Positions 29,408 through 39,601 of a DNA stretch of 64,000 nt are shown one piece after another. The translations under genes were made by a program, and so were the position numbers. The stretch's first letter is position 1. Every line of letters starts with the position of its first letter. This stretch comes from Modestobacter sp. VKM Ac-2984 (GTDB lineage: Bacteria; Actinomycetota; Actinomycetes; Mycobacteriales; Geodermatophilaceae): contig NZ_JAPVBJ010000001.1 of assembly GCF_026967985.1 (NCBI RefSeq), positions 124,001-188,000 of the forward strand, read 5' to 3'. A model generated the notes under the pieces. The model made no database searches, was not told the DNA's origin, and saw nothing but the letters and a program-made list of their open reading frames with translations.

Positions 29408-30102
29408 GACGTTCTCCCCTCACTGCCCGCGTCCGCTCCGGCGCCGGCACTGCTCGCATGGTCTCGTGCCCTCATCGCCGTTGCCTCCGGCACCAGCTCC
29501 ACGACCTCCCGCACCAGCTCCACGAACAGAGCGTGCACCCGGGTGTCCCCGGTCAGCTCGGGGTGGAAGCTGGTGGCCACCAGCCGGCCCTGACGGACGG
29601 CGACGATCTTACCGTCGGCCGGTCCGCCCTCCACCCGGCCGAGCACCTCGACGTCCGGCCCGGCCTCCTCGACCCATGGCGCCCGGATGAACACCGCGTG
29701 CAGCGGCGGCCCGGGGACCCCGGCCAGCTGCACCTCGGTCTCGAAGGAGTCGACCTGCCGGCCGAAGGCGTTGCGGCGCACCGTCACGTCCAGGCCACCG
29801 ATCGTCTCCTGGTCGGCCGGGGCGTCGAGCACCGTGTCGGCCAGCAGGATCATCCCGGCGCACGACCCGTAGGCGGGGAGCCCGGCGCGGACGGCGTCCC
29901 GCAGCGGCTGCAGCATGCCGAACCGCCCGGCGAGCTTGGCCATCGTGGTGGACTCCCCGCCGGGCAGGACCAGCCCGTCGACCTCGGCCAGCTCACCGGG
30001 CCGGCGCACCGGCCGCGCCTCGGCGCCGGCCGCCCGCAGCGCGGCGAGGTGCTCGCGGACGTCGCCCTGCAGGGCGAGCACCCCGATCGTCGGCGGGGTC
30101 AC
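29404..30102 (-). CDS. pdxT: Pyridoxal 5'-phosphate synthase, glutaminase subunit
   Basis: Supplies ammonia to PdxS for de novo vitamin B6 synthesis. 232 residues. The class I glutamine amidotransferase triad is present: VLPGGEST (oxyanion region), catalytic Cys in YGSCAGMI, and His-Glu in SFHPEL. A polar C-terminal tail of about 30 residues exceeds the usual length. GTG start at 30102 overlaps the pdxS stop, and its own stop overlaps yebC, giving a coupled pdxS-pdxT-yebC run. Confidence 0.95.
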
Positions 30103-31004
30103 CAGCCGCGCTTGGCGTACTGCTCGCTCTCCGGCAGCGTGCTGACGTTGATGCCGACCATGGCCTCACCGAGCCCGCGGGAGACCTTGGCGATCACGTC
30201 GGGGTCGTCGAAGAAGGTGGTGGCCTGCACGATCGCGGCAGCACGCTGGGCCGGGTCGCCGGACTTGAAGATGCCCGAGCCGACGAAGACGCCCTGGGCG
30301 CCCAGCTGCATCATCATCGCGGCGTCCGCCGGGGTGGCGATGCCGCCGGCGGTGAACAGGACGACGGGGAGCGCACCGGTGCGGGCCACCTCGACCACGA
30401 GGTCGTACGGCGCCCGCAGCTCCTTGGCGGCGACGAACAGCTCGGTCTCGTCCAGGGTGCCCAGCCGCTTGATGCCGGCCCGGATGGCCCGCATGTGCCG
30501 GGTGGCCTCGACGACGTTGCCGGTGCCGGCCTCGCCCTTGGAGCGGATCATCGCCGCGCCCTCGGAGATCCGGCGCAGTGCCTCCCCGAGGTCGGTGGCG
30601 CCGCAGACGAAGGGCACGGTGAACGCGCTCTTGACGATGTGGTGCGCCTCGTCGGCCGGGGTGAGCACCTCGGACTCGTCGACGTAGTCGACGCCGAGCG
30701 CCTGCAGCACCTGCGCCTCGACGAAGTGGCCGATCCGGGCCTTGGCCATCACCGGGATGGAGACCGCGCCGATGATGCCCTCGATCATGTCGGGGTCGCT
30801 CATCCGGGCGATGCCGCCCTCGACGCGGATGTCGGCGGGCACCCGCTCCAGGGCCATCACCGCGACCGCGCCGGCGTCCTCGGCGATCTTGGCCTGCTCG
30901 GGGGTGACGACGTCCATGATGACGCCGCCCTTCAGCTGCTCGGCCATCCCGCGCTTGACGCGCTCGGTGCCGGTGCCGGTGGGCTCACTGTGGTTCAGGG
31001 ACAT
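30099..31004 (-). CDS. pdxS: Pyridoxal 5'-phosphate synthase, lyase subunit
   Basis: Condenses ribose 5-phosphate, glyceraldehyde 3-phosphate and ammonia to PLP. 301 residues from the ATG at 31004. Strongly conserved: [18 protein letters not shown], the catalytic lysines in [13 protein letters not shown] and [16 protein letters not shown], and the C-terminal phosphate-binding [19 protein letters not shown] region. PdxS/PdxT forms the DXP-independent B6 route. 64 nt upstream lies the LemA-like gene. Confidence 0.97.
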   Translation of the reverse strand: MSLNHSEPTGTGTERVKRGMAEQLKGGVIMDVVTPEQAKIAEDAGAVAVMALERVPADIRVEGGIARMSDPDMIEGIIGAVSIPVMAKARIGHFVEAQVLQALGVDYVDESEVLTPADEAHHIVKSAFTVPFVCGATDLGEALRRISEGAAMIRSKGEAGTGNVVEATRHMRAIRAGIKRLGTLDETELFVAAKELRAPYDLVVEVARTGALPVVLFTAGGIATPADAAMMMQLGAQGVFVGSGIFKSGDPAQRAAAIVQATTFFDDPDVIAKVSRGLGEAMVGINVSTLPESEQYAKRGW

Positions 31005-31068
31005 GCTGCTGCCTCGCAGGTCGTCGGGCCGGGGACCGGCGGGAGGGGACGTCCCAGCGTACGGCGGA

Positions 31069-31605
31069 TCAGCCAACCGGCCGTGCGGTGCCGGAGCCCG
31101 GACCGGTGAGCACCGCGTCCAGGCCGTCGTCGATGTCGAAGTACCGGGGCAGCGGACGGTCGCCGTGCAGCCGCAGCACCCGGGACAGCCGCCCCCGGCG
31201 CAGCGTCCGGGTGTCCCGGACGGCGTCGTTGTAGAACCGCCGGGCCAGGCCCACCCGCATGCCGGCGTCCTCGAGCTCCGAGGGGAGCACCTCAGCGGGG
31301 ACCCGGCGGAGCAGCCGGCCGAGCGCGTTCTCGGCGGCCTCCCGGTCCCCGGCCGACGGTGCCCGGGCCCCGGCCGCGGCCGCGGCCAGGGCACCGGCGA
31401 GGTCGGCACCGAGGTCGTCGGCGCGTTCCCGGGCCAGCGCGGCCCCCAGCTCGGCCCGGCGCAGCAGCCCGGCGTCGAGCACCTCCCTCGCCCGGCGGAC
31501 CCGCCCGGCCAGCCGGCGCAGGCGAGTGAGCGTCCAGACCGTCCAGAGGAGCACCAGGGCGACCAGGAACCCGGCGGCGAACAGCAGCCAGGTCGCGGTG
31601 GTCAT
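31069..31605 (-). CDS. LemA-like membrane-anchored protein
   Basis: 178 residues. One N-terminal membrane helix (about 5-25, [19 protein letters not shown]), a helical, Ala/Arg-rich region and the segment [17 protein letters not shown], which matches the LemA signature (RxxYNdxVxdyN). The C-terminal part is shorter than in typical LemA. Function of LemA proteins is poorly known. It lies between pimA (11 nt) and pdxS on the same strand. Confidence 0.65.
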   Translation of the reverse strand: MTTATWLLFAAGFLVALVLLWTVWTLTRLRRLAGRVRRAREVLDAGLLRRAELGAALARERADDLGADLAGALAAAAAGARAPSAGDREAAENALGRLLRRVPAEVLPSELEDAGMRVGLARRFYNDAVRDTRTLRRGRLSRVLRLHGDRPLPRYFDIDDGLDAVLTGPGSGTARPVG

Positions 31606-31616
31606 GACGTACCAGG

Positions 31617-32843
31617 CTAGCGGTGCACCCGCCTGCGGAAGGGCCCTGACGCCGCGGGTCCGCCGATCGCGTCGGGGAGGTCACCCAGGAGGGCGGCGTC
31701 GGCCGCGGTGGAGGCGGTCACCCCGGTGCCGCCCGGCGGGGCGACCGTCTCGTAGACGGCGAGGATCCGCTGGGCGACCACGGCCCAGTCGTAGTCGGCG
31801 ACGGCCCGCCGGCCGGCCGCCTGCAGCTCCGCCCGCCGGGCGGGGTCGGCCAGCAGGCCGCCGAGCGCTGCGGCCAGCGCGGCCGCGTCCCCGCGCCGGA
31901 CCAGCACCCCGGCGGCGCCGTCCGCCAGGACCCGGGCGAAGGCGTCGAGGTCGCTGGCGACCACCGGCGCGCCGGCGCCCATCGCCTCCAGCAGGATCAC
32001 CCCGAAGGACTCCCCCAGCAGGTTCGGGGCGCAGTAGACGTCGATCGACCGGAGGAAGGCCGCCTTCGCCGGTTCGTCCAGCTCCCCGAGGACCGTGACG
32101 TGCGGGCGCAGGTCGTCGGTCAGCAGCTCGTCCAGCTCGTCGGGGTCGCCGCGGCCGGCGATGAGCAGCCGGGCCCGCGGGTGTCCGGCGACCACGGTCC
32201 GCATCGCCTCCAGGAGCACCGGAAGGCCCTTGCGCGGCTCGTCGTAGCGGCCGAGGAAGCCGATCGTCGGGGCGTCGGTGCCCCGCCGGTAGCCGGCCAG
32301 CGTCGGCCCCTCGGCGAAGGCCGCGACGTGCACCCCGTTCGGGATGACCACCGCATCGCCACCCAGGTGCTCGACCTGCACGCGGCGGGCGAAGTCGGAG
32401 ACGGCGATCCGGCCGGACACCTTCTCCAGCCACGGGCGTGCCCACGGCCCGAGCGCCGCGAGCACCTTGGACCGGGTGGTCGCCGCGTGGAAGGTGGCCA
32501 CGATCGGGCCCTCGGCGATGATGCAGACCAGCAGCGACAGCGACACCGACGCCGGCTCGTGCACGTGGACGACGTCGAAGTGCCCGTCCCGCAGCCAGCG
32601 GCGCGCCCGGGCGGCGGAGACCAGGCCGAAGGAGATGCTGGCCATCGAGCCGTTGTAGGGCACCGGCACCGCGCGACCGGCCCACGTCACGTGCTCGGCG
32701 GGCAGCGACTCCTCGTGCAGTGCCGGGGTCAGGACCTCCACGTGGTGTCCGAGCCCGCGCAGCGTCTCGGCGAGGTCGCGCACGTGGTACTGCACGCCAC
32801 CGGGGACGTCCCACTGGTAGGGGCAGACCAGCCCGATCCGCAT
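31617..32843 (-). CDS. pimA: Phosphatidyl-myo-inositol mannosyltransferase (GT4)
   Basis: Adds the first mannose of phosphatidylinositol mannosides from GDP-mannose at the inner membrane face. 408 residues from the ATG at 32843. GT-B fold: N-terminal MRIGLVCPYQWDVPGGVQYH, acceptor-side VVHVHEPASVSL, then GFLGRYDEPRKGLPVLLEAM and the GT4 EX7E motif region GESFGVILLEAMGAG. Its ATG shares a base with the acyltransferase stop (TGATG). The set pgsA-acyltransferase-pimA is the standard PIM cluster (Rv2612c-Rv2610c). Confidence 0.94.
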   Translation of the reverse strand: MRIGLVCPYQWDVPGGVQYHVRDLAETLRGLGHHVEVLTPALHEESLPAEHVTWAGRAVPVPYNGSMASISFGLVSAARARRWLRDGHFDVVHVHEPASVSLSLLVCIIAEGPIVATFHAATTRSKVLAALGPWARPWLEKVSGRIAVSDFARRVQVEHLGGDAVVIPNGVHVAAFAEGPTLAGYRRGTDAPTIGFLGRYDEPRKGLPVLLEAMRTVVAGHPRARLLIAGRGDPDELDELLTDDLRPHVTVLGELDEPAKAAFLRSIDVYCAPNLLGESFGVILLEAMGAGAPVVASDLDAFARVLADGAAGVLVRRGDAAALAAALGGLLADPARRAELQAAGRRAVADYDWAVVAQRILAVYETVAPPGGTGVTASTAADAALLGDLPDAIGGPAASGPFRRRVHR

Positions 32844-33805
32844 CACCCCACCTCCGCCGCCGGCGTGGACACGGCCGAGGGCGCCGGGAGACGACCCTCG
32901 GGGCCGACCTCGGGCCAGACCCGGCCGAGCACGTGCCAGTCCTCGGGACGCTCGGCGATCGTCGTGGCGAAGGCGTCGGCGACCTGCTGGGTGGCGCTGG
33001 TCACCCGGTCCCGCAGCCGGCCCGGCCCGTCGAGCGGCACCGGGGGGTGGACGACGAACTGCCACCCCGCCCCGTCGAACTGGCAGACGGCGGGCAGCAG
33101 GGTGGCCCCGGTCTGGGCCGCGACCAGGGCCGGGCCGCCGGGCATCGTCGTCCGGCGGCCGAAGAAGGTGACCGGCACACCACTGCCGGACAGGTCGCGG
33201 TCCATCAGCAGGCAGGCGGTCCCGCCGTCGGCCAGCCACTCGCGCAGCACCGCCGAGCTGGGCCGCTCGCCGCCGGTGAGCGGCACGACCCGCATGCCCA
33301 GCCGTTCCCGGAAGGCGACGAACCGGCGGTACAGCGACTCCGGCCGCAGCCGCTCGGCGACGGTCAGGAAGGGCCCGCCGAGCCAGGCGATCAGCCACAC
33401 CCCGGCGGCGTCCCAGTTCCCGCTGTGCGGCAGGGCGAGGACGATGCCGCGGCCCTGGGCACGCGCGGCCTCCAGGTGCTCCCGGCCGCGCAGCTCCGAG
33501 CCGGCGAGGATGCGCTCGCTGGACAGCGTGGGCAGCCGGAAGGCCTCCTGCCAGTAGCGGGCGTAGGACTGCATCGCCTGCCGGGTGAGGTCGTCCAGCG
33601 CGGCGTCGTCCAGGCCGCCGCCGGTGACGACGTCCAGGTTGGCCCGCAACTGCCGGGCACCCCGACCGCCGCGGCGCACGGCGAGCGCGCCGCCCGCTGC
33701 GAAGCCGGCTCGGGCCACCGGCTCGGGCAGCAGCCGGACGGCCCGCCAGCCGGCTGCGTACCCGGCGTCGGTGAGCCGGGCGAGCAGGTCGACGCGGCGG
33801 CTCAC
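32843..33805 (-). CDS. Phosphatidylinositol mannoside acyltransferase (PatA-type, LPLAT family)
   Basis: Transfers an acyl chain to the mannose of PIM1/PIM2. 320 residues from the GTG at 33805. The HX4D-type acyltransferase motif is LPHSGNWDAAG (His and Asp four apart, near 125-131). LLMDRDLSGSGVPVTFFGR corresponds to the conserved substrate region. Start overlaps the pgsA stop (GTGA) and stop overlaps pimA. Its context between pgsA and pimA makes the PIM role likely; it belongs to the LpxL/HtrB-like group. Confidence 0.9.
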   Translation of the reverse strand: MSRRVDLLARLTDAGYAAGWRAVRLLPEPVARAGFAAGGALAVRRGGRGARQLRANLDVVTGGGLDDAALDDLTRQAMQSYARYWQEAFRLPTLSSERILAGSELRGREHLEAARAQGRGIVLALPHSGNWDAAGVWLIAWLGGPFLTVAERLRPESLYRRFVAFRERLGMRVVPLTGGERPSSAVLREWLADGGTACLLMDRDLSGSGVPVTFFGRRTTMPGGPALVAAQTGATLLPAVCQFDGAGWQFVVHPPVPLDGPGRLRDRVTSATQQVADAFATTIAERPEDWHVLGRVWPEVGPEGRLPAPSAVSTPAAEVG

Positions 33806-34455
33806 GGGGCGGGGCGCTCGGACGGCTGGTCGGGGGGCGACGTCGGCAGTCGACGTCCGTGGGCTTCCCGGCGGACTGCGGCGAACCGCTGCGCGACCGT
33901 CACGGCACTGCCCACGAGCAGCACCCACAGCGCGACGTGGACCGCGTACGGGATGCCCAGGCCGGTGAACCCGGTGCCGACCAGCACCAGGATCAGCCGT
34001 TCGGTGCGCTCGACGATCCCCACGTCGGCCGACAGCCCGACCCCCTCGGCGCGGGCCTTGATGTAGGAGGTGAGCACCCCGAGCACCAGGCACAGCAGCG
34101 CGAGCAGCACCAGCAGCCGGTTGTCGCCGACACCGGAGAACCACCAGACCAGCCCGCCGAAGATGGCGGCGTCGGCGGCCCGGTCACCGGCGGAGTCCAG
34201 CACCGCACCGAAGACCGAACCGCCCCCACGGGCCCGGGCGAGGGCGCCGTCGAGCATGTCCAGCAGCACGAAGACGGTCACGGCCAGGGCGCCCCAGAAC
34301 AGCTGCCCGTTCCCGATCAGGAAGACCGCGGAGACGACCGCCCCGAGGGTGCCGGTGAGGGTCACCGCGTCCGCGGTGACGCCGGCCCGGACCAGGCCGC
34401 GCACCACGGGCGCCCAGAAGCGGCCGACGGCCGGCCGGAGGTTGACGCCGAGCAC
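33802..34455 (-). CDS. pgsA: Phosphatidylinositol phosphate synthase (CDP-alcohol phosphatidyltransferase)
   Basis: Makes phosphatidylinositol phosphate from CDP-diacylglycerol and inositol phosphate, the first lipid of the PIM pathway. 217 residues with about six membrane helices. The CDP-alcohol signature DG-x2-AR-x8-G-x3-D-x3-D is complete: DGALARARGGGSVFGAVLD then DRAAD, near residues 68-90. GTG start at 34455 directly abuts the stop of the HIT gene (TGAGTG). Confidence 0.93.
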   Translation of the reverse strand: MLGVNLRPAVGRFWAPVVRGLVRAGVTADAVTLTGTLGAVVSAVFLIGNGQLFWGALAVTVFVLLDMLDGALARARGGGSVFGAVLDSAGDRAADAAIFGGLVWWFSGVGDNRLLVLLALLCLVLGVLTSYIKARAEGVGLSADVGIVERTERLILVLVGTGFTGLGIPYAVHVALWVLLVGSAVTVAQRFAAVRREAHGRRLPTSPPDQPSERPAP

Positions 34456-35082
34456 TCAGGCCACCGTCGGGTGCGGGGCGGGGCCGGCCCCCTGGCCGGC
34501 AGCTGGCCAGGCGCCGGCCAGCAGGGCCCGGGTCTCGGCCAGCACCTGCGGCAGCACCCGGGTCAGCCCGACCACCGGCATGAAGTTGGTGTCCCCGCCC
34601 CAGCGCGGCACCGCGTGCTGGTGCAGGTGGTCGGCGATGCCGGCGCCGGCGACCGAGCCCTGGTTCATCCCGATGTTGAACCCGTGCGCGCCGCTGACCG
34701 ACCGCACCACGCGCATCGCCGTCTGGGTGAAGGCGCCGAGCTCGGCCACCTCGGTGATGGTCAGGTCGGTGTAGTCGGGCACGTGCCGGTACGGCACGAC
34801 CATCAGGTGGCCGGCGTTGTACGGGTAGAGGTTGAGCACGGCGAACACCGTCTCGCCCCGGGCCACGATCAGCCCGTCCTCGTCCGACATCGCCGGGATC
34901 AGGCAGAACGGGCAGTCGTGGTCGCCGGTCGGCTTGTTCTCCCCGCGGATGTAGGCCATCCGGTAGGGCGTCCACAGGTGCTCGAAGCCCGAGGTCGGCC
35001 CGTCGTCGTCGTTGCGCAGCGGCACCCGGTAGGCGACCGGCTCCTCGCCCATGCCCGTCCCAGTGCCCGCGCCCCCGGTCAT
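34456..35082 (-). CDS. HIT family hydrolase/phosphorylase
   Basis: 208 residues from ATG at 35082; a second ATG at 35052 is possible. The HIT motif [10 protein letters not shown] is near residue 150, and a PFCLIPAM segment recalls the CxxC-like zinc region, here with a single Cys. The family includes diadenosine tetraphosphate phosphorylase; the mycobacterial counterpart at this place (Rv2613c) is an AP4A phosphorylase. Start overlaps the thrS stop (ATGA), fitting a role in clearing AP4A made by synthetases, though that link is inference. Confidence 0.9.
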   Translation of the reverse strand: MTGGAGTGTGMGEEPVAYRVPLRNDDDGPTSGFEHLWTPYRMAYIRGENKPTGDHDCPFCLIPAMSDEDGLIVARGETVFAVLNLYPYNAGHLMVVPYRHVPDYTDLTITEVAELGAFTQTAMRVVRSVSGAHGFNIGMNQGSVAGAGIADHLHQHAVPRWGGDTNFMPVVGLTRVLPQVLAETRALLAGAWPAAGQGAGPAPHPTVA

Positions 35083-37142
35083 CCGGCCACCATCGGGGTC
35101 TCCGCGGTCGGGTCGCTGTTGTGCCGACCCTCGACCCAGGCGGCCACCTGGGCCACCGCCTCGGCCACCGGGACGCCGTTGCGCTGCGAGCCGTCGCGGT
35201 AGCGGAAGGAGACCGCCCCCGCCTCGGCGTCGGTGGCCCCGGCGATCAGCACGAAGGGCACCTTCTGCTTGCTGGCGGTGCGGATCTTCTTCTGCATCCG
35301 GTCGTCGGAGTCGTCGACCTCCACCCGGATGCCGCGCTGGCGCAGCTGCAGGGCGACGTCGGTCAGGTACGGCACCTGCTCGTCGGTGATCGGGATGCCG
35401 ACCACCTGGACCGGGGCGAGCCAGGCCGGGAAGGCGCCGGCGTAGTGCTCGGTCAGCACGCCGAAGAACCGCTCGATGGAGCCGAACTTCGCCGAGTGGA
35501 TCATGACCGGCTGCTGCCGGGTGCCGTCGGCGGCGCTGAACTCCAGGCCGAAGCGGGCCGGCTGGTTGAAGTCGTACTGGATGGTGGACATCTGCCAGGT
35601 GCGGCCGATGGCGTCGCGGGCCTGGACGGAGATCTTCGGGCCGTAGTAGGCCGCACCACCGGGGTCCGGGACGAGCTCCAGGCCGGTCTCCCGGGCCGCC
35701 TCCTCCAGCACCGCGGTGGCGGTGGCCCACTCCTCGTCGGAGCCGATGAACTTCGGGCCGTCGTCCCGGGTGGACAGCTCCAGGTAGTAGTCGTCCAGGC
35801 CGAAGTCGCGCAGCAGGCCGAGGACGAAGGCCAGCAGGTGCCGGACCTCCCCGGGCGCCTGCTGCGGGGTGACGTAGCTGTGCGAGTCGTCCTGGGTCAG
35901 CCCGCGGACGCGGGTCAGGCCGTGCACGACGCCGGACTTCTCGTACCGGTACACCGAGCCGAACTCGAAGAACCGCAGCGGCAGCTCGCGGTAGGACCGC
36001 CCGCGCGACCGGAAGATCAGGTTGTGCATCGGGCAGTTCATCGCCTTGAGGAAGTACTCGCTGTTCTCCAGCTCCATGGCCGGGAACATCGTCTCCTCGT
36101 AGTACGGCAGGTGCCCGGAGGTCTCGAAGAGCCCGCGCTTGCTGATGTGCGGGGTGCCGACGTAGTCGAACCCCTCCTCCAGGTGCCGGCGGCGGACGTA
36201 GTCCTCCATCTCCCGCTTCACCACCCCGCCCTTGGGGTGGAAGACGGCGAGGCCCGAGCCGATCTCGTCGGGGAAGCTGAACAGGTCGAGCTCGACGCCG
36301 AGCTTGCGGTGGTCGCGGCGCTCGGCCTCGGCGACCTGCTCCAGGTACGCCTTGTGCGCGTCCTTGCTCTCCCAGGCGGTGCCGTAGACCCGCTGCAGCT
36401 GCGGGTTCTTCTCGCTCCCCCGCCAGTAGGCGGCGGCGCTGCGGGTGAGGGAGAACGCCGGGATGGTGCTGGTCCGCGGCAGGTGCGGACCACGGCACAG
36501 GTCGGTCCACAGCCGGTCGCCGGTGCGCGGGTCGAGGTTGTCGTACATGGTCAGCTGAGCGCCGCCCACCTCGACGTCGGCGCCCTCGGCGACCTCCTCG
36601 CCGGCCCCGTCCTGGCCGGCCCCGTCCTGGCCGGCACCGCCCTTGAGCCCGATCAGCTCCAGCTTGTACGGCTCGTGCGCCAGCTCGGCCCGCGCCTCGT
36701 CGTCACCGATCTCCCGGCGGCTGAAGTTCTGCCCCTGCTTCACGATCGCCTGCATGCGCTTCTCCAGCGCCTGCAGGTCCTCCGGGGTGAACGGCCGCTC
36801 GGGGTCGAAGTCGTAGTAGAAGCCGTTCTCCACCGGCGGGCCGATGCCCAGCCGGGTGCCCGGGAAGAGGTCCTGCACGGCCTGGGCCAGCACGTGCGCG
36901 GTGGAGTGCCGGATGACCGCGCGACCGTCGGGGCTGGCGGCGGGAACCGGCTCGACCTCCGCGTCGGCTTCCGGGGCCCAGCCGAGGTCCTTGAGGTCGC
37001 CGGCGACCACGTCCCGGACGACGACCGCGCCGTCCGGGCCCTTCAGCGGCACCCCGGCGTCCTTGAGCGCTTGGAGGGCCGTCGTCCCGGCCGGCACCCG
37101 GATCGCGGCAGTGGCGGCGGTGGGCGGAGGCGGGCTGGACAC
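35079..37142 (-). CDS. thrS: Threonine--tRNA ligase
   Basis: Charges tRNA-Thr. 687 residues: N-terminal TGS domain (about 8-70), editing domain with [10 protein letters not shown] and the [10 protein letters not shown] region, catalytic core with [44 protein letters not shown] (class II motif 2 region) and motif 3 [13 protein letters not shown], then the anticodon-binding domain. It contains a short GQDGAG duplication near residue 170. Stop overlaps the HIT gene start. Confidence 0.97.
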   Translation of the reverse strand: MSSPPPPTAATAAIRVPAGTTALQALKDAGVPLKGPDGAVVVRDVVAGDLKDLGWAPEADAEVEPVPAASPDGRAVIRHSTAHVLAQAVQDLFPGTRLGIGPPVENGFYYDFDPERPFTPEDLQALEKRMQAIVKQGQNFSRREIGDDEARAELAHEPYKLELIGLKGGAGQDGAGQDGAGEEVAEGADVEVGGAQLTMYDNLDPRTGDRLWTDLCRGPHLPRTSTIPAFSLTRSAAAYWRGSEKNPQLQRVYGTAWESKDAHKAYLEQVAEAERRDHRKLGVELDLFSFPDEIGSGLAVFHPKGGVVKREMEDYVRRRHLEEGFDYVGTPHISKRGLFETSGHLPYYEETMFPAMELENSEYFLKAMNCPMHNLIFRSRGRSYRELPLRFFEFGSVYRYEKSGVVHGLTRVRGLTQDDSHSYVTPQQAPGEVRHLLAFVLGLLRDFGLDDYYLELSTRDDGPKFIGSDEEWATATAVLEEAARETGLELVPDPGGAAYYGPKISVQARDAIGRTWQMSTIQYDFNQPARFGLEFSAADGTRQQPVMIHSAKFGSIERFFGVLTEHYAGAFPAWLAPVQVVGIPITDEQVPYLTDVALQLRQRGIRVEVDDSDDRMQKKIRTASKQKVPFVLIAGATDAEAGAVSFRYRDGSQRNGVPVAEAVAQVAAWVEGRHNSDPTAETPMVAG

Positions 37143-37224
37143 GAGAGCTCCCGGAGGTCAGGCGACGGGCCCGACCGGTCGGCCGGGCGCAGTCGAGACT
37201 AGTGCGCCGGGACGACGGTCCCGG

Positions 37225-38418
37225 TCAGCCGGGGACGATCGCCAGCCCGGCGGCGACCGCGCCCCGCGCGTCGAGCACCGCACCGATCCGCGCGGCGCTC
37301 TCCGGGTCGGCGGGCACCAGGCGGACGGCGGCACCGCCGGCGTCGGCAGCCCCGACCTCGATCCGCACCGGCACCGCCTCGGCCTGCGACACGGTGAACC
37401 GGCCGTCCTCGCCCCGGGTGAAGGTGAACCGGGCGATCACCGAGTCCTCGGTGTCGTACCCACGGGTGCTGTGCTCGGCGAGGTGGTTGCCCAGGCCGTA
37501 GGCCACCCACTCGCCGCCGATCTGCTCGAACGGCTGGACGACGTGCGCGTGGTGCCCGAGCACCAGGTCGACGTCCGGTGAGGCGAGCAGCGTGCGCACC
37601 GCCTCCTCCTGCGCCGCCGTCGGCGCGTGGTCGTACTCGGCGCAGCAGTGCACGCTGGCCACCACCACCTCCGCGCCCGCCGCCCGGGCAGCGGCCGCAT
37701 CGGCCAGCACCTCGCTGACGTCGGGCACCGCGAAGGTGTCCACCGCCCAGGGCGCGTCGGCCGGCAGCGGGACCCCGTTGAGCGAGAAGGTCGTGGCCAC
37801 GTGCCCGACCTGGACTCCCCCGACGTCGACGACCACGGGCTGCTCGCTCTCCGCCGAGCTGCGGTGGGTGCCGGTGTGCGCGATGCCCGCCGCATCGAGG
37901 GCGTCCAGGGTGCGCACCAGCCCGTCGAAGCCGTCGTCCAGGGAGTGGTTGGAGGCGGTCGAGCACAGGTCGTACCCGGCGTCGGCGAGGGCGTCGACGA
38001 TCTCGGGCTGGACGGCGAAGGACGGGTACCCCGAGTACGGCCCGCCGACCGGTGCGACCGGCGTCTCCAGGTGGCAGATCGCCAGGTCGGCGGCCTGCAG
38101 GACCGGCGCCACCCCGGCGAAGACGGCGGAGAAGTCCCAGCTGCCGTCGGGCTGCTGGGCGCCGGAGGTCAGCGCGCGACCCTGGTGCACCAGGACGTCC
38201 CCGGTCGCGACGAGGGTGAACGAGTCCGGCGCCGGCGGGGGCGCTGCCGACGACGGAGCGGCCGACGGGGCCGACGACGACGGGGCCGGCGCCTCCGCGA
38301 CCGGGGACTCCACGTCAGCGCCACAGCCGGCCAGCAGCGCCACGCACAGGGCCACCGCAGCTCTCCTGGTCACGGTCTGGAGGGTAGCGACCGCGGAGCC
38401 CGGGACGGGTCTGCCCAC
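37225..38418 (-). CDS. CapA-family (PGA_cap) lipoprotein
   Basis: Calcineurin-like metallophosphoesterase-fold protein of the CapA family (poly-gamma-glutamate export partners), here probably a surface lipoprotein. 397 residues from a GTG at 38418; a GTG at 38373 is an alternative. Lipobox LLAGC near residue 32, then a Ser/Pro/Ala linker. The domain has FTLVATGDVLVHQGR, AICHLETPVAPVGG, SNHSLDDG and GHHAHVVQPFE. It starts 1 nt after the MOSC gene stop. True substrate unknown; no capsule genes are nearby. Confidence 0.87.
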   Translation of the reverse strand: MGRPVPGSAVATLQTVTRRAAVALCVALLAGCGADVESPVAEAPAPSSSAPSAAPSSAAPPPAPDSFTLVATGDVLVHQGRALTSGAQQPDGSWDFSAVFAGVAPVLQAADLAICHLETPVAPVGGPYSGYPSFAVQPEIVDALADAGYDLCSTASNHSLDDGFDGLVRTLDALDAAGIAHTGTHRSSAESEQPVVVDVGGVQVGHVATTFSLNGVPLPADAPWAVDTFAVPDVSEVLADAAAARAAGAEVVVASVHCCAEYDHAPTAAQEEAVRTLLASPDVDLVLGHHAHVVQPFEQIGGEWVAYGLGNHLAEHSTRGYDTEDSVIARFTFTRGEDGRFTVSQAEAVPVRIEVGAADAGGAAVRLVPADPESAARIGAVLDARGAVAAGLAIVPG

Positions 38419-38419
38419 G

Positions 38420-38977
38420 TCAGTCGAGCAGCTGGACCTCGTCCCCCTCGGCGACCAGGCCCGGGGTGCGGACCTCGGCGTAGACGCCGAGGCAGTGCTT
38501 GGGCGTGCGGACCACGTCGAGCTCCGCGGTGCCGATCCGCAGCCGCCGGCCGACCCAGGACCGCTCGTCCTGCCCGTCGGGCAGGTGCAGCAGCAGGTTG
38601 GCGCGCGGGTCGTCGGCCGAGCAGCCCTCGGGCACGTCGCCCTCCGCGGCCCGCGCGACGGCCTCGCGGGACACCAGGTGGACGGCGGCGGCGTCGACCT
38701 GTGGGCCTCCCGCAGCAGCAGCCAGCCGGACCGGTCGCCCCAGCACCTCGGTGAGGGTGAGGGTGTCGGCCTCGCTGTCGCCGGTGGGCACGACCTCGCT
38801 CAACCGGGGGGTGGTCTTCACGGTGACCCGCTCGCCGGTGTCGACCTCGACCACCGACCACGCCCGGTCCCCGTGCAGGCCGGCGTCCTCGACCTCCACG
38901 GCCGGGACCACCCGCCCGGCCAGGGACTTCACCGGGTACACCGAGATCTGGCCGACCTTGCCCACCGCATCGCTCAC
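38420..38977 (-). CDS. MOSC domain protein
   Basis: About 185 residues from a GTG at 38977 (VSDAVGKVGQISVYPVKSL); the open frame extends further upstream but overlaps the HNH gene. N-terminal MOSC beta-barrel segment (VYPVKSLAGR), GLHGDRAWSVVEVDTG, and the conserved cysteine in TPKHCLGVYAEV. Related to the C-terminal domain of molybdenum cofactor sulfurase and YcbX/YiiM; probably handles sulfur or N-hydroxylated substrates with a molybdenum cofactor. The partner is not encoded here. Confidence 0.82.
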   Translation of the reverse strand: MSDAVGKVGQISVYPVKSLAGRVVPAVEVEDAGLHGDRAWSVVEVDTGERVTVKTTPRLSEVVPTGDSEADTLTLTEVLGRPVRLAAAAGGPQVDAAAVHLVSREAVARAAEGDVPEGCSADDPRANLLLHLPDGQDERSWVGRRLRIGTAELDVVRTPKHCLGVYAEVRTPGLVAEGDEVQLLD

Positions 38978-38987
38978 CTCGCCGACG

Positions 38988-39404
38988 CTACGCGGGGCGC
39001 GACCGGGCGGCCTGCCCGGCCGACGGGCTCCCCCGGCGCCGCAGTCGCCGCAGCTGCGCCTCCACGTGCGGACGGGCCCGACGCTGCCCCCCACGCTCGG
39101 CGATGGCCTCGTCCAGTGCGACGAGCACCCGGGTCAGCCGGAGCTCGTCGGGGTGCCAGCCGCGGCGCTCGCACTCCTCCAGCCACGGGACCGGCGCGGT
39201 GTGCCCGCGCTCGGAGTTGCAGCGGCGGCAGGCGGCCACCTCGTTCTCCAGCCAGGACGGCCCGCCCTTGACCCGTGGCACCACGTGCTCGGTGGTCGGG
39301 ACCACCTGCCCGCCGAACGTCCGGCCGCACCACACGCAGGTGGGTCCGTCGCGCTGCACGGCGACCCGTAGTCGGGCAGCCCGGTCCAGTGCCATCGCGT
39401 CCAT
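38988..39404 (-). CDS. HNH endonuclease
   Basis: 138 residues from ATG at 39404 (MDAMALDRAARL). A compact HNH nuclease: CVWCGRTFGG (first zinc Cys pair), TTEHVVPRVKGGPS (catalytic His region), then ENEVAACRRCNSERGH (Asn and second Cys pair). A basic C-terminal tail follows. Such free-standing HNH proteins are common in actinobacteria; role unclear. It begins 100 nt downstream of tRNA-Val on the same strand, but no integrase or other mobile gene accompanies it. Confidence 0.83.
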   Translation of the reverse strand: MDAMALDRAARLRVAVQRDGPTCVWCGRTFGGQVVPTTEHVVPRVKGGPSWLENEVAACRRCNSERGHTAPVPWLEECERRGWHPDELRLTRVLVALDEAIAERGGQRRARPHVEAQLRRLRRRGSPSAGQAARSRPA

Positions 39405-39502
39405 GGTGCGCCCGTTGGGGACGGGCGCGCCGGTCCAGGGACCCCCGGGACGACGAAGGGCCAGGCTCCCCGTCTCCGGGTTCACCTGGCCCTTGCATCC
39501 GG

Positions 39503-39574
39503 TGGGCGATACTGGGATCGAACCAGTGACCTCTTCGGTGTGAACGAAGCGCTCTACCGCTGAGCCAATCGCCC
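39503..39574 (-). tRNA. tRNA-Val (CAC)
   Basis: 72-nt cloverleaf on the minus strand. Acceptor GGGCGAT pairs with ATCGCCC, discriminator A. Anticodon stem CTTCG/CGAAG encloses loop TTCACAC, giving anticodon CAC, which reads GUG. The T arm is CTGG-TTCGATC-CCAG. CCA is not encoded. It shares its last 36 nt, including the T arm and acceptor, with the tRNA-Val(GAC) at 42681 on the other strand. Confidence 0.96.
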
Positions 39575-39601
39575 GGGTGCGTCGAACATCTTGCCAGACG
39601 C

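Noticed and set aside
38988-39574. tRNA-Val plus HNH gene as an integrated element with an attachment site
   Set aside because: There is no integrase, recombinase or displaced tRNA 3' end next to the HNH gene; the matching 36 nt belongs to another complete tRNA.
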